Source of the DNA: Eumeta japonica
Lineage: Eukaryota; Arthropoda; Insecta; Lepidoptera; Psychidae
Reading direction: 5' to 3'
Assembly (NCBI GenBank): GCA_005406025.1
Contig: BGZK01000908.1
Coordinates: 1 to 64,000 of the forward strand
DNA: 64,000 nt
Part shown: positions 22,036 to 32,862 of the stretch, piece by piece
Layout of the letters: every line of letters starts with the position of its first letter
Position numbering within the stretch: the first letter of the stretch is position 1
Made by a program: the position numbers and the translations under genes
The notes under the pieces: model-generated
Seen by the model: the letters and a program-made list of their open reading frames with translations, nothing else
The model's database searches: none
What the model was told of the DNA's origin: nothing

Positions 22036-22969
22036 TATTCCGCAGGTTAAACGTAATTCAATGAAATTTTACACACGTCGCGCCGAGCACAATCGCAGCG
22101 CCATCTACCCTAACAACAAATTCATAATTAAGTAACATTTTCTCCCTTCATATTTTCCTCCATAACAAGTTTTCGTTACCTGTTGTCTTAGAAACGATCT
22201 GACTGAACTGAAAGTTGTTTCCTCTAACACGCTCTCCTCAATAAATATCCATTATGATTAATATACTATCACGTTACAACTTTAAAGAACTTACTTTACG
22301 GTGGTAAATGTATATCAGGTCTTAAATAAATTTTCATTTATTAATTCATAATTTAATTCACTAACGCAATAGGAGCAGACGGTTCCGGACTCTACACTTA
22401 CCATATTCTAAGGGGACCCTAAGAATAAATGTTTGATGCACGGGTGAAAGAAGAAAATAGGTTCAGTAATTTTCTCTGTCTTGTTGCGCGGCATTTGCTT
22501 CCTCGGGGAGCAGTAAAAGAAAAAAAATTGAAACAATTCGTTGCTCGAACCTATTATACAAGGATGTCTTTTACCAGTGTATGGGCATGAAAACGGTGAA
22601 AAGCGGGTGATTGCGTAACGTGTATACGTTTGTATACACGATGTGATTTTTTTATTATAAATTTATTGTCATATAAACAAAATTTTTTTGTTTTTCTTTC
22701 TGTCAAAGAAACCTTGTCGATCGAGAGAAAGCTGTTCTGAAAATTCCAGTTTCGATCATAGAATATATACGTGGATATATGTATTGTATACATATACAAG
22801 TGGGTGTTTGAAAAATTATTTTCGTGATAAATAGAAAGATCATATATAAGTTCTATAAGAAAACTGTTTTTTTTTTCGCAATAATTCAAAAGGTATATCA
22901 AAATAAAAAAATATTTTTGAATCCAGTACCGAAGACACGCCGAGAGCTCCCGAACGAAGCCGAGCGCGT

Positions 22970-22986
22970 GTGACGTCATAATGTTA
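22970..22986 (+). promoter_or_regulatory. Left inward TGACGTCA motif of THAP element
   Basis: gtgacgtcataatgtta, present inverted at 24013-24029. The core TGACGTCA is the CREB/ATF consensus. It stands about 105 bp upstream of the THAP start codon, as the right copy does for the SWIM gene. Confidence 0.5.
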
Positions 22987-23082
22987 GTTTCACTCATTGT
23001 AGTTCATACAGTAATAATAAGTACAGTGCTTTGATCTATTTCATTGTGTTGTCATTGTTAAATACTCAAATTTATATTGAAA

Positions 23083-23272
23083 ATGTCGAACCTCAAAAGT
23101 TATCGTTTTTGTTTTGTACCATTATGTACGAATACTACAAAAACAACTTCTGACAAAATGTTTTTAAATGTTCCCCAAGATGAAAAACGTCGAAATAAAT
23201 GGTTTCATGCAGTGTATCGTGATAATCCTAAAACAAAATCGATTTTTTTTTTGTTGTGAAGATCATTTCGAT
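23083..23272 (+). pseudogene. THAP zinc-finger first exon
   Basis: The ATG at 23083 opens a frame with YRFCFVPLC, a C-x4-C pair, then KMFLNVPQDEKRRNKWFHAV carrying the proline and tryptophan of the fold, and finally CCEDHFD giving the C-x2-H pair: a THAP (C2CH) DNA-binding domain of about 60 residues. A run of T at 23242-23252 shifts the frame just before CCEDHF. The exon ends at HFD followed by the donor gtaagt (23273), the same place as the copy at 44633. THAP domains bind DNA and are found in transposases such as P and Kolobok. No second exon follows. Frame damage and lost downstream exons mark it as a fragment. Confidence 0.8.
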
Positions 23273-23510
23273 GTAAGTATTTCATAACACCATTGTTATT
23301 AATTATTACTTATCTAAGTATGCAAATCAAATAAGTAGAGATCAGTAACAAATTTTTTTTTAACTGGACTCCAAATCATAACCTTAAAAATTCTAGCATT
23401 AAAAAACACATAAGTAATGCTAAAGCATGTTTGCAACCACCTGTAGACAAGATATAAGATATTATTATTGCTTATAACATCAAACAATTTCAATTTAATA
23501 AAGTATTTAC

Positions 23511-23707
23511 CTGCTGAGGCTGCACAGTCATGGCATTGAACATCCTGAATTTTACTTGACTTTTCATTAATAGTTAAAGTAACTGCATAAGCTTTACTCC
23601 GAACTCGATGTTCTGGACATACCCGTCCTTTTATGATACAAATATTATTTTTACGACTAAGTTGAACATAACCTATAGCTTTGTTGCCGTAACTCTCACG
23701 CGATGCT
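23511..23707 (-). pseudogene. SWIM-type zinc-finger protein, second exon
   Basis: A 197-bp open exon on the minus strand, preceded by a good acceptor (TTTCATTTATTGTAG) and followed by gtaaat. It encodes SRESYGNKAIGYVQLSRKN, VCPEHRVRSKAYAVTLTI and QCHDCAASA without a stop. These match, from memory, a large insect family whose next residues (CKHA) complete a SWIM-type CxC...CxH zinc site and which often carries a YqaJ-like nuclease further on; that continuation is absent here. The substrate and role are unknown. The gene reads toward the THAP exon, and the DNA beyond the donor up to 23272 holds neither gene's next exon. Confidence 0.75.
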
Positions 23708-23797
23708 CTACAATAAATGAAATAAATAATTATATTTAATATAATGGAGAATAAGTACTTAAATATTTGTATCTATCATATTATTTTTTAACAGACT

Positions 23798-23910
23798 CGA
23801 ATTTCAGCAGAATCGAACCGAACGTCATATTTTTTTGAATTCGTTATCATAAATATATCAACATCAGGAATATTATCAGACTTTGCTTTTATAAATCCTT
23901 TATCACACAT
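23798..23910 (-). pseudogene. SWIM-type zinc-finger protein, first exon
   Basis: From the ATG at 23908-23910 the minus strand reads MCDKGFIKAKSDNIPDVD, then IFMITNSKKYDVRF and DSAEIR, after which a stop follows. The family N-terminus runs from such a start through a S-A-E-I-R motif into the SRESYG block encoded by the next exon, so an intron must separate them; a canonical donor is not obvious near GAAATTCGAGTCTG, so the site may have mutated. The start lies about 110 bp inside the right TGACGTCA motif, mirroring the THAP gene at the other end. Confidence 0.65.
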
Positions 23911-24012
23911 AGTTAATCAGAATTAACTAACAAATCGTCTTTTAGCAGTAAATTTTCAATATTATTGTGAAGTCACATGCAATAGCCGTAAACGCCTATT
24001 ATGAAACAGCTA

Positions 24013-24029
24013 TAACATTATGACGTCAC
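24013..24029 (-). promoter_or_regulatory. Right inward TGACGTCA motif of THAP element
   Basis: Inverted copy of the left motif (taacattatgacgtcac), about 110 bp upstream of the SWIM-gene start on the minus strand. The flank outward (caatcgtggcgtgttcatag, then tcacgtga) resembles the flank in the second element. Confidence 0.5.
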
Positions 24030-24222
24030 AACTATGATGACCAATCGTGGCGTGTTCATAGTCACGTGATTTATTTTTAAATTTTACAATTATTATTAAT
24101 GGCTTATAATCAATTGAAAAAAAAAATTTACATATTTCGTATTAAATATCAATATTATTAATAATAAAGTCTTAAAATACATAAAAAAATCAATATTTTT
24201 TTTTCAAATTCCCAACTGTACA

Positions 24223-24905
24223 TCTACGAGCACACTACTTTTTAAGTAAGTTTAAAAAAGAAAATTGCAGCTGTTTAATACTCGAGACAAAGCGAAGACT
24301 TTATTTAATAATTAATTCTTAGAAAAAGTTTCTGTTTTCATATCACTGTAAATTTCAAATGAAAGATATTAAAAAATATGTTGAATAATGTTGAACAAAT
24401 TATTAACTATTCTACATGTCGATTCTAACGCCAGAATTACAAATTACCATTTAAAAATACAATATTAATTATTTTTCTCTTGCGTTCCGTTAAAGATAAT
24501 AAATAATACATATATTTAAACAGCACATAATACTACGTACATGATTAGTCATTTCGCCGAGTTTTCTGGCCATTTACTGACTGAAAATGTATCTAACGTG
24601 CCTTTGAAAGTTCCGACTCGCTACGTTTCTGCAGGTGAAAGTTTTTAATTAAATTTTCACTTGTTTGAGAACTTTTTACCAAGATTTGACGTCTTCGGGA
24701 ACGTACAATCTTTGGTATGTCTGTTTATTTACTTGGATGAAATAATATTAGGAATTCGTTAAGAATGTGATGAGAGAGATCCGTTGTTTTTCGGTTATTA
24801 TTTCTATGAATTACAATATATGGATCTCTTTTATCGTATTCTGTCAGATTTTATGTAAATATTTTGTAGGACCGATCGGATATTTTAAGAGGTTGGGCGG
24901 TCTAA
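24223..24905. other. AT-rich region, no gene seen
   Basis: No coding motif or clear repeat on either strand. Confidence 0.4.
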
Positions 24906-25290
24906 TAAAAACCGGCCAAGTGCGAGTAGGATTTGCACATAAAAGTTTTCGTACCATCGTACAATAGCGAGTAACTACATACTTTTTAAAAATATATTAC
25001 TAAAGGCAAAAACAATTTTTTTTTCCAAAACACGTATCTTGTATGGGAACCTCTTTTCATTTTTAACTTAATATTATTTTTATTATTTGTTTTTATAGCG
25101 ACTATGGTAATAGGTACTTTGTGAACGTTTCAAGCGCCTACCAAAAAAACACATTTCCCGTGTGGGGGACTCCTTTCTCTCTAATTGTTACGGTTTATCA
25201 GAAACAGCCCGCTAACAGACAGACAGGCAGACGGTCAAAGAAGACTTAGTAATAGGGTCCCTTTGAAACCCTTTTGGGTACGGAACCCTG
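24906..25290 (+). repeat. GGCCAAGTGCGAG-type interspersed repeat, full copy
   Basis: Starts aaaaccggccaagtgcgagt and ends at gggtacggaaccctgaaaat, with ttcgtaccatcgtac near the head, an internal cagacagacaggcagacgg run, and tagtaatagggtccctttga before the tail. This head and tail are familiar from many lepidopteran genomes; whether it is a SINE or another non-autonomous element I cannot settle. Fragments occur at 19306, 34355, 50575 and 62036. Confidence 0.7.
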
Positions 25291-25479
25291 AAAATTGTTT
25301 TAAAAAATGTATAGAACATAATGTAAAGGTTTCTAAAGGAATAAACGTAAAGTATTAACATCTTAAGAATTAAATAATTAATTCTGGTGAGGTACGAGGA
25401 TATACGGGTCATAGATATTATAATGTCAGAAGATAGATATCCAAACAAAATGACAACTATGCCTTATTTGAAAGTTTAA

Positions 25480-25935
25480 AGTCGCGCGCCCGTAAACTCA
25501 CTTTCGTGTTTCTTGTACATTATTCGATCAGTTCTTTTGTCTAGTGGGTCCGGCCATAGCAAGGCATCGGTAATTAAGTAATTGATAGCTATGATACCGA
25601 ATTCATGTCGTAGGCTCACGAACTACTGGCGCGCTCTCCTCGATGGACTTCTGGGTACGTGTGCAAGTTCCCTGAGTTAGTCGGCCCGCAGGCCTCGGCC
25701 GCCGGTCGCCATATCGGCAGCTAGCATAAAGAAATCACATCGGCTTTAACGTGATGAAAAAGCGTGACCGCCTCGAAGGATCCACGGCACGCCTATCACA
25801 GGGCCCTGAGTGAACCGCACCCAGATGGTGTTCTTTCCCCGCGCCTATGGTCCTCGTAAAGGCTGTTTACGGTATCCATGCACTACATTAGTGCTATGTA
25901 CTGTGGAGGTGCTTAATAAAGGGTTAAGCGACAAG
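25480..25935. other. Orphan GC-rich block
   Basis: About 450 bases much richer in G and C than the flanks, with runs such as cggcccgcaggcctcggccg and cctatcacagggccctgagt, ending in gcttaataaagggtt and a second aataaa 45 bases on. No protein or RNA family recognised. It could be the 3' end of a transcript on the plus strand, an LTR fragment or a captured gene piece. Confidence 0.35.
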
Positions 25936-26383
25936 TGAAAATTAAGTTTTAAATAAAGGTCGTTGTATTTTGATTAATGTCGGGCTTACGTGTATGTTAA
26001 ATATTTGTTGTTACATGTACATACGAAGTATTGATATTTCTACTTTAAATTGAGCATGTTTCATTTATACTTTTATACCTCCCCGTATTTGTCGACTATA
26101 TTATGTTCGACATGTATAACAGCTCCGTAGGACCCGTCTCACATGTTCTAGGGCAGTCATCCTAGGCGAACGTAATCAAGTCACCTCTGCTGTCCGACAC
26201 GCTAGCTGGATTCGGTTCACAGTGATGAGTGAAGTTATACGAGGGAGCTAGTGCTTTGAGGTTCAATTCCCTGGTGGTAGATAGAACCATTTAATTCCGT
26301 TACAGATGGCGCTGTACTCATTTAATGGCCGAGTTTATATTGTTAAATTAACTTGCTCAGTAATGAAAGTAAATTCTATGACA

Positions 26384-27461
26384 TCCTACTAATATAGTAA
26401 ACGCGTAAGTTTGTAAAGAATGTATGGATGTATGTTTGTTACTCTTTTACGCAAAAACTACTGAATGGATTTTGATGAAACTTTACAATAATAATAGCTT
26501 ACACATCAGAATAACACATAGGCTATAATTTATAAAGATATAATGTGAATTATCCAAAATATAACGATAAGTGTCTAGCAAGTAGGAAAAAAAAATCTGT
26601 CATTAGCGAGTTATTTTGGCGTGCGCCGCAAAAACCGTTGGAATTACACGTATATAATGGAAATGTTTATCCTAAATAGTCCTACAAAAAAGCCCGCAGC
26701 ATCATATATCTATATTTTATGTGTAAGCCATTATTACCAAAATAGTGAACCATAAATACAATAAAAATTGATAATTTATTTCTAACGCACATTTGGCAGT
26801 AACAAATTGATCCTTATATCAAAATAAATATTTTTATCACATCTGGTGTTTAAAGTAGATAAACTTTGTTTTTTACACTACATCATTTGGACAAATATTT
26901 GAAAAGTTATGACGATAAACAAGCGAGTGCGCGATATTATGGTGCGGTCCAGCGGCAGGGTCAAACCTTAAAGGTAGCAGGCATACATTTGAACACGCAA
27001 TGTTTTTTCCCGCGGCCAGCTCTATGTGTCTTGCTCATGCTATTTTAAATCGCAAAATCTGCATGTTTATACAGACCAAAATAAATTGTTTAACATAGTT
27101 TATAGGAATATATTGCAGTAGCTACCTATAACTTTTGCATTACCATCAATCATCATATACTTCCGTACCTATCTATCCTTACAAACTATAGCATTTATAA
27201 TACCTATAATACATATTAGTGAGATCATCATAAAAAATATTTAGTTCCAATTTATATACATTACATAATATACTTGTTCGAACACTTATAACTGAAGAAC
27301 GGCTGGACCGATTTTCATGATTTTTAATTTGTTGGATTTGTCTCCATCCCTTGTAGCAGAATAATATAAAAACATTGAAAAATTGACGAAAAATATAATT
27401 TCTATCATTATTATCACAATTTTCCATCACCACGCGGGTGAAACTGGGGGGCGCAGCTAGT
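26384..27461 (+). mobile_element. Helitron, non-autonomous, with helicase remnant
   Basis: Starts TCCTACTAATATAGTAAACG and ends ggggggcgcagctagt, flanked by A and A; TC start and CTAGT end are Helitron termini. At 26950-27050 the plus strand encodes VQRQGQTLKVAGIHLNTQCF, motif V/VI of the RepHel helicase, then a frameshifted stretch matching QLYV and SQNLHVYT. The copy at 40713-41879 is a clear relative in inverted orientation. The rep domain and most of the helicase are missing, so it depended on a partner. Confidence 0.8.
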
Positions 27462-29800
27462 AAACGATAAAATCGTACATATAACATCCCTTTTCAATTC
27501 AAATTCAAGACAAATATTTGATTTGTCTGTATATAATAATAATTTTTATTTCCGCGGAATTAAGGGAGGTTAAATTAATTCTTAGCGGAATGCTTCTATT
27601 TTTCTACTTGTGATATTTCGAGTTTAATTTTCGCATAAATAGGATCAGCTATTTTCGATTGATATAAAATATTTTTCGTTACGCTTAAATGAAAATAAAT
27701 AACAAAATTTTATTAGTACTTTATGCTTAATTAGTTTTAGGGTCGCGCAAATAATGCTTAGAAAATCGGACTTGACGTTCGGATCTTCGAAAAATATTAC
27801 AATAGTTGGCGATAAAACTCGTAATATTAAAAATAGAGCCGATTCCAATAATTTGTCAGCTTGATGTAGGTGCCGATTTAGATCGGCGGGAGTTAAAATG
27901 TATACACAGTATTTCGTCTTGGAAAATTGTGTTTTGTGATAATTGTAATATATTTCAATTTATAGAAACTCGGAAGATTTGAAAACATCTTGTCGTGTTC
28001 CGGAAGTTATTTCACTGTGTTTTGTTAATGAATTCTTTGATGGTGTAGCTTTGAAATGGTTCAAAATCATTTACAATAGTATAAGAGCTTAGACCATAAG
28101 GGCTGATTCAGGCGAGGTTATGGGGTTCACGAAAGTTCATCGGACTCGTGACCCCCGATCTGAATTTCAGACTTACTATTGTAATAAATTAGTGCCAGTT
28201 TGACGGAACCACGTATGTGTGATCCTCCGACTCGAAGATTGGATCGGCTCTTGTTGAACCTAATTTAAAGTGGTTCTCATGGCTCCATTTGATGATAAAA
28301 GTCCTTTCGATTTCGAATTTAGTTTGCGTTCTAGAAAGCAATGCAATCCAAAATATTGTCAAAATTTATTATTCAGCTAAAGTTTTGGAGCGTCGTGTTT
28401 CCGATATTTCGCAAACGGTACTTTTGGATATCGTGAAAAATAATATACTTCTTAAATAGTTTTTAGCATTTGTTTTCAAATCAGTTTAATCTATTAACGA
28501 CCTGGAATCGGTGGGTAAAAATATTAATAAATATTTGGGGGTTAATAAGGTCATTTCTAAAGTTCAAGTATGAAAAATACGTATTCTTCTTATAAACTTT
28601 GCTCCAATATATCGTTTCCAGTCTGTTTTAGTGTGAGAAACACAATATTAATATAAATAATGTAAAAATTCCGATTTAAGAATTGAATTAAGTTGTAAAA
28701 CATGCCGAAATGCCTTGAGTTACATTCTCCACCTAGAGTTTTGTTCCGAGTACATAATATTGGTAAAATGGTATTTTCTGTTTGCCTGGTATGCTTGTAA
28801 CATTAAATGCAATTAATTCCCGGGTTATTCGCCGGATGTGGTGTCGTTTAATAATAATCTGTCAAGCAAAGTTTGTGGTCTGTTCACATAGACTGAGAGG
28901 GTCTCAAAATTTCTTAATAGACAAAGTTGTAAAATTGTTAAATATAGTTTAGAAAATTAGTTATGTAATAAATTATTACGATCAGAAGTACGGTCCAATT
29001 GGGTTTTAGCTTGCATCTCGGAGACAGCTTGAATCCTCTAATTTTGTAATAAGGGTTTTAAGTTGAATTCTAAACTCACAATTGTTACTATAACCGACGG
29101 ATGTCCCAGTTTTCTTTAGATAAGATGTCTGCTAATTTACGTCGATAAATAGCAATATCTACTCTCAGTATGGGTTTTAAAATAATACAATCTATTAAAA
29201 ATATTCATATCAATCAAACCTCATTAATTATTAATTTGATCGCTGTTTGAAACAATACCTTCAAGGAAACCGGGAATTTCCAAAATGCGATCGATAGCTG
29301 GTCTTCTCCAAGCCCGTACATCCAAGTTACCCTTAGTTTCGATACTGTCTAAATTAAACAGGACACGGGTAATTTGTTCGTCCCACAGGACATTCTGTTG
29401 ATTTTTTGGTACCCGAAAACTTTTTAATAGGTTCTAAAAGTTTGTTAATATTGTTAAAGATTTCATTAACTTTTTCGCAAACTTCCGAAGTTGTTGAAAT
29501 ACACGGTGCATTTACAGGTTTCAGTCGCCTCAGGACTAACATCCGCGGGGCTATCATCAATCAATTTTGACAAACCAGAATTTTCCAATAATCCATTATT
29601 AAATTTTAGCAATTCATAGACAATATAAATCACATAATATAAAAGTGCCTTCGGTTTATTGCAATTGCGTCGGCTCTCGTGTCCTTTTTCATATTTACAA
29701 AAAGAAACACAATTCCAGTGAGGATAACAGTGATTTTCTTCGATTTTAGAAACTTATTAGTCTTGTTAATTTTTCGAAAAATTTTAACCAAATTCCATTT
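27462..29800. other. Region with a possible gag-like relic
   Basis: 27970-28070 reads in one plus frame SCRVPEVISLCFVNEFFDGV then ALKWFKIIYNSIR, and 28375-28440 reads SAKVLERRVSDISQTVLLDI; both resemble a retrotransposon Gag but with stops and no zinc knuckle. The remainder shows no gene. It may be the worn 5' part of the LINE or another retroelement next to it. Confidence 0.3.
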
Positions 29801-29814
29801 GAACTTTTTTTAAA

Positions 29815-31620
29815 GAAAAAGGTGATATGGCCATACACGGCTTCAGTCTATAAAGATAGGTTCCATGCTGAAGCCCGTAAACATCCTGAAAATCTTGTGA
29901 AAAAACAAATATTTACCAGATATCAAAATTTCTAGATCAATCTAATTAGAAAGCTAAGAAATGAGTACGGTGCAGATCTGATGAACGAAAATATTGAAAC
30001 CCCAAAAAACTCTGGGATTTTATTGGTATTATTACTCACTTTCATCGTAGGAACTAAGTCGCTTGGGAGGTTATGAAATATAAAGATAGACCCTTAGATT
30101 CACTTAATCACTGTAATGACTACTTTTCTTCGATTGGTCAAGCAATAACCAATAAAATTCTAAAAAGTATTAATGAATCTGAACAGAGTTTGGCTGCGAG
30201 TACGCCCCTCTTAATTGGTCATGTTGGATCCCCTTATCACACTCTAACTAACGCAGTAGAAATAGAGTCTTTAATTCGACGGTTGAAAACGAAGAGAGCA
30301 CCGGGACTCGATGGGTTTGCTAATCGAATATTGAAAATCATCAGTAAAATTATTATTGTTCCATTGGCACACATATTCAACATGAGTTTTTGCACAGGCA
30401 AGTTTGCAGAAAGCTGAAAAAACGCCGCCGTTATCCTGTACATAAAATAGCCCAAAAGAAGATTCAAAAAATTTTAAACCCATTTCACTTATGCGCGTTT
30501 TATCAAAATTAGTTGAGAATCTGATGAACTCACGACTCATGGTGTGTTTAGAACAAAATAATTTAATATTGAAATTTCAATTCGGTTTCATGAGGAATAA
30601 ATTAATCGAAAAAGCTGTTTCTTAATTAGTGGAGATTCTTTTGTTGAGCAGCTTGATAAGTAGCACGCATGGTTTTAATGGATCTAGCAAAAGCTTTCGA
30701 CACTGAGTATCTACTCCGATACTGTTGAGAAAGCATGAGATGATGAGGATAAAAGTTGATTGAGTGAAGAAGAATTTAAGATGAAGAAGAAGTCAAGATG
30801 AAGAAGAAGTTAAGTGAACCGAGAGTGCGGCGACTCCAAGGTGGTATCCTCGGGCCTTTATTAGTTTTAGTGTGTATCAATGATATAATATCATTATCAT
30901 TACCTCAAGTTTCTAGTTTCTACTATGTGGATGACACTGATGTAATATTCACTGCTGAAACGTGGCGTAAATATTTCTTGAATGTACAACGTAGAGTGGC
31001 TATGCTGTCAAACTGGTTGAATCTTAATCTGATTACTTTAAATGTATCAAAGACAACACTCCTGAGCTTCCACAAAACTATGGCCTCAACCCCAAATGAG
31101 ATCCCATCTATGAAAGTTCATATATGTAACATGTACGTAGCTCAACGTCAGATTAAGATTGTGAGGAGTCGGTGAAAGCGTCCACCATACGCTGCTTGAG
31201 TGTAATTCTGGACGAACAATTGACATTTACAGCTCACATTACAGTTATGTGCCGAAGGGTGCGAAAACTGATTCATACTATGAAATTACTCAGATAAGTG
31301 GCGAACAAACAACTTCTAATGAATCTGTATGAGATTTTATGCCAAACTGTGGTCACATATTGTATTTCCGTGTGTGGGGCACCGCATCTTCCCATTTACT
31401 GTGTCTTGAAAGAGCACAACGAGCTGTTCTGAAAACTATGTTGAGTAGATCCTTTTACTATCCTACCCAATCACTTTATCAGGAAGCCATAATATTAAGT
31501 GTGAAGAAAGTTTACATACTAAAGGTATATATTGACATGCACAGATTAACACTCAAGTCTCATCCATACAGGGAAATGTTGCAAATCAGGAACTTTAGAG
31601 TCCTAAACTCTTAGTGTTAA
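29815..31620 (+). pseudogene. CR1/jockey-like LINE ORF2 relic
   Basis: Plus-strand ORF2 in several frames. Linker region LIRKLRNEYGADLMNEN near 29940-30000; then SIGQAITNKILKSI and LIRRLKTKRAPGLDGF followed by PLAHIFNMSFCTGKF (30073-30417), the RT finger region; GGILGPLLVLVCINDI and SSFYYVDDTDVIF with the catalytic YVDD (30798-31000); the thumb in NWLNLNLITLNVSKTTLLSF; and a C-terminal VWGTASSHLLCLERAQRAVL (31339-31614). Frame changes, stops and a disordered stretch at 30690-30830 (repeats of aagaagaa) show it is dead. No tail was found. Confidence 0.8.
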
Positions 31621-31921
31621 TACAACTTTTGCTCAAAGATTCAAATCATTGACATCCACTTTCATCTTTACCTAGTATAAAATGAAGTCGCTTCCGCCGT
31701 CTGTTCGCTTAGATCGTTTAAACCGCTCAACGGATTTTAATGCAATTTTCAGCAATAGAAAGAATGATTCAAGAGAAAAGTTCATATGTATAATACATTC
31801 GTGTTATAAGTACAGAAAAGCGAAAAATTCACATATTTGTAATGTGATGTCGTAACAAATATATTTTTGTTCGCTTAAATTGCAAACGCTGGCGAAACCT
31901 TACGAGATAGATCAAATGAAT

Positions 31922-31963
31922 GTACTACGGAATTGTATATTAAGATATACAATTCCGTAGTAC
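31922..31963. repeat. Perfect 19-bp-arm hairpin inside Helitron
   Basis: gtactacggaattgtatat (31922-31940), loop taag, complement (31945-31963). It is preceded by acgagatagatcaaa (31908-31922 region), the same word that opens the hairpin pair at 21081. Confidence 0.85.
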
Positions 31964-32239
31964 GTTAAGGTCGATAAAAAGTCCGTGATGATGTATATTT
32001 ATCTCCTAAGGATAACCCACAGTAACCATTTTTATTTTACATATATGACAAAAAAATATGGGTTATTATCAAATTTTTTTTTATACAATACCGTATACTA
32101 TACCTTATCCAATTAAATGCATTGCATACGTTGGACATTTCATGTAGATTAAAATTGTCCTTTACAGCATTTCATGAAAATGGATATCCTTGACTTAAAA
32201 TCTTAAGATTTAAAAAGTGGAGGATTCTTTCAAAGATTG

Positions 32240-32760
32240 ATGAACTGATGAGAATGTACTATTCGGTCGACACTGGTCGATTTTGAAGAGGACATTAATT
32301 TTCCCACAGATTTCTTAATTCTTTGAACCCGTCTGGACTCTCTCCACTTAAACTGGTGCTGAGAGTAGGTTGTCCTGTTATTTTATTAAGGGAGCTCAAT
32401 CCGCCTAAATTATGTAACGATATGCAATTATTGATAAATTCCCTTAAAACTTTCATAATAGAGTGCACAATACTTACCGGATGTGGTACTGGAGAAGATG
32501 TTTTAATTCTCCGAATTCCTCAAATAGCATCGGATTTACCGTTTCAATTTAAGCGCCTGCAATTTCCGGTAACGTTATCTTTTGCAATAACAATTAATAA
32601 ACCATTAATAAATAACATTCAACGTTGCAGGCTTATATTAGAGCGATGAGTGTTTCTCACACGGCCAGTTATCTGTCGCGTTTTCGAGAATAATCTCTAG
32701 AGAAAACATGTCTGTACTATCTCATGAAAAATCAGCTGTAAATATTATATATAAAGTCTT
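32240..32760 (+). pseudogene. Helitron RepHel helicase, C-terminal fragment
   Basis: Helicase C-terminus of a Helitron. The frame at 32323-32649 holds NPSGLSPLKLVLRVGCPVIL and LRELNPPKLCND, then GTGEDVLILRIPQIASDLPF and QFKRLQFPVTLSFAITINK. The conserved KSQGQT follow-on is lost, but after a frame change CFSHGQLSVAFSR and VNIIYKV continue to the normal protein end. An upstream piece YYSVDTG (about 32258) sits at the expected place. This part would belong to motifs IV-VI of the 5'-3' helicase that unwinds the element. Confidence 0.85.
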
Positions 32761-32862
32761 TATATCCTGTAGTATTGACTAATGATAATAATATTAATAA
32801 CTCCACACTGCCCATATTAGTATCTACATTGCACCCGTGCGAAGCCGGGGCGGGTCGCTCGT

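Larger units (their letters stand above)
22795..24222. mobile_element. Candidate two-gene DNA transposon (THAP + SWIM), internally deleted
   Basis: An inverted-repeat-bounded segment. The ends read tacaagtgggtgtttga (left) and, from the right inward on the other strand, TACAGTTGGGAATTTGA. About 175 and 193 bp inside the ends lie matching inverted 17-mers gtgacgtcataatgtta (22970-22986 and, inverted, 24013-24029). From each side a gene fragment reads inward: a THAP exon on plus and a SWIM-family exon pair on minus. Both stop at splice donors facing each other (23273 and 23510), so the remaining parts of both genes have been lost. TACA at 22795-22798 and 24219-24222 could be a 4-bp target duplication. 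A shorter relative is at 44292-45094. Family assignment is open. Confidence 0.6.
31671..32862 (+). mobile_element. Helitron relic with helicase C-terminus
   Basis: 5' side ctagtataaaatgaagtcgc and taaaccgctcaacggatttt are usual Helitron beginnings; 3' side is cgtgcgaagccggggcgggt followed by cgctcgt, a mutated CTAGT terminus. Inside lies the C-terminal part of a RepHel helicase (next entry) and a perfect 19-bp-arm hairpin. The first 5' base is uncertain. Confidence 0.65.

Noticed and set aside
22554..22997. 147-residue minus frame overlapping the left end of the THAP element
   Set aside because: Residues are I, F, Y and K rich with no motif, and the frame crosses the proposed element boundary.
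26250..26275. ggttcaattccctggtgg, a match to the polymerase III B box
   Set aside because: No A box or tRNA fold upstream; an isolated 11-bp match is expected by chance.
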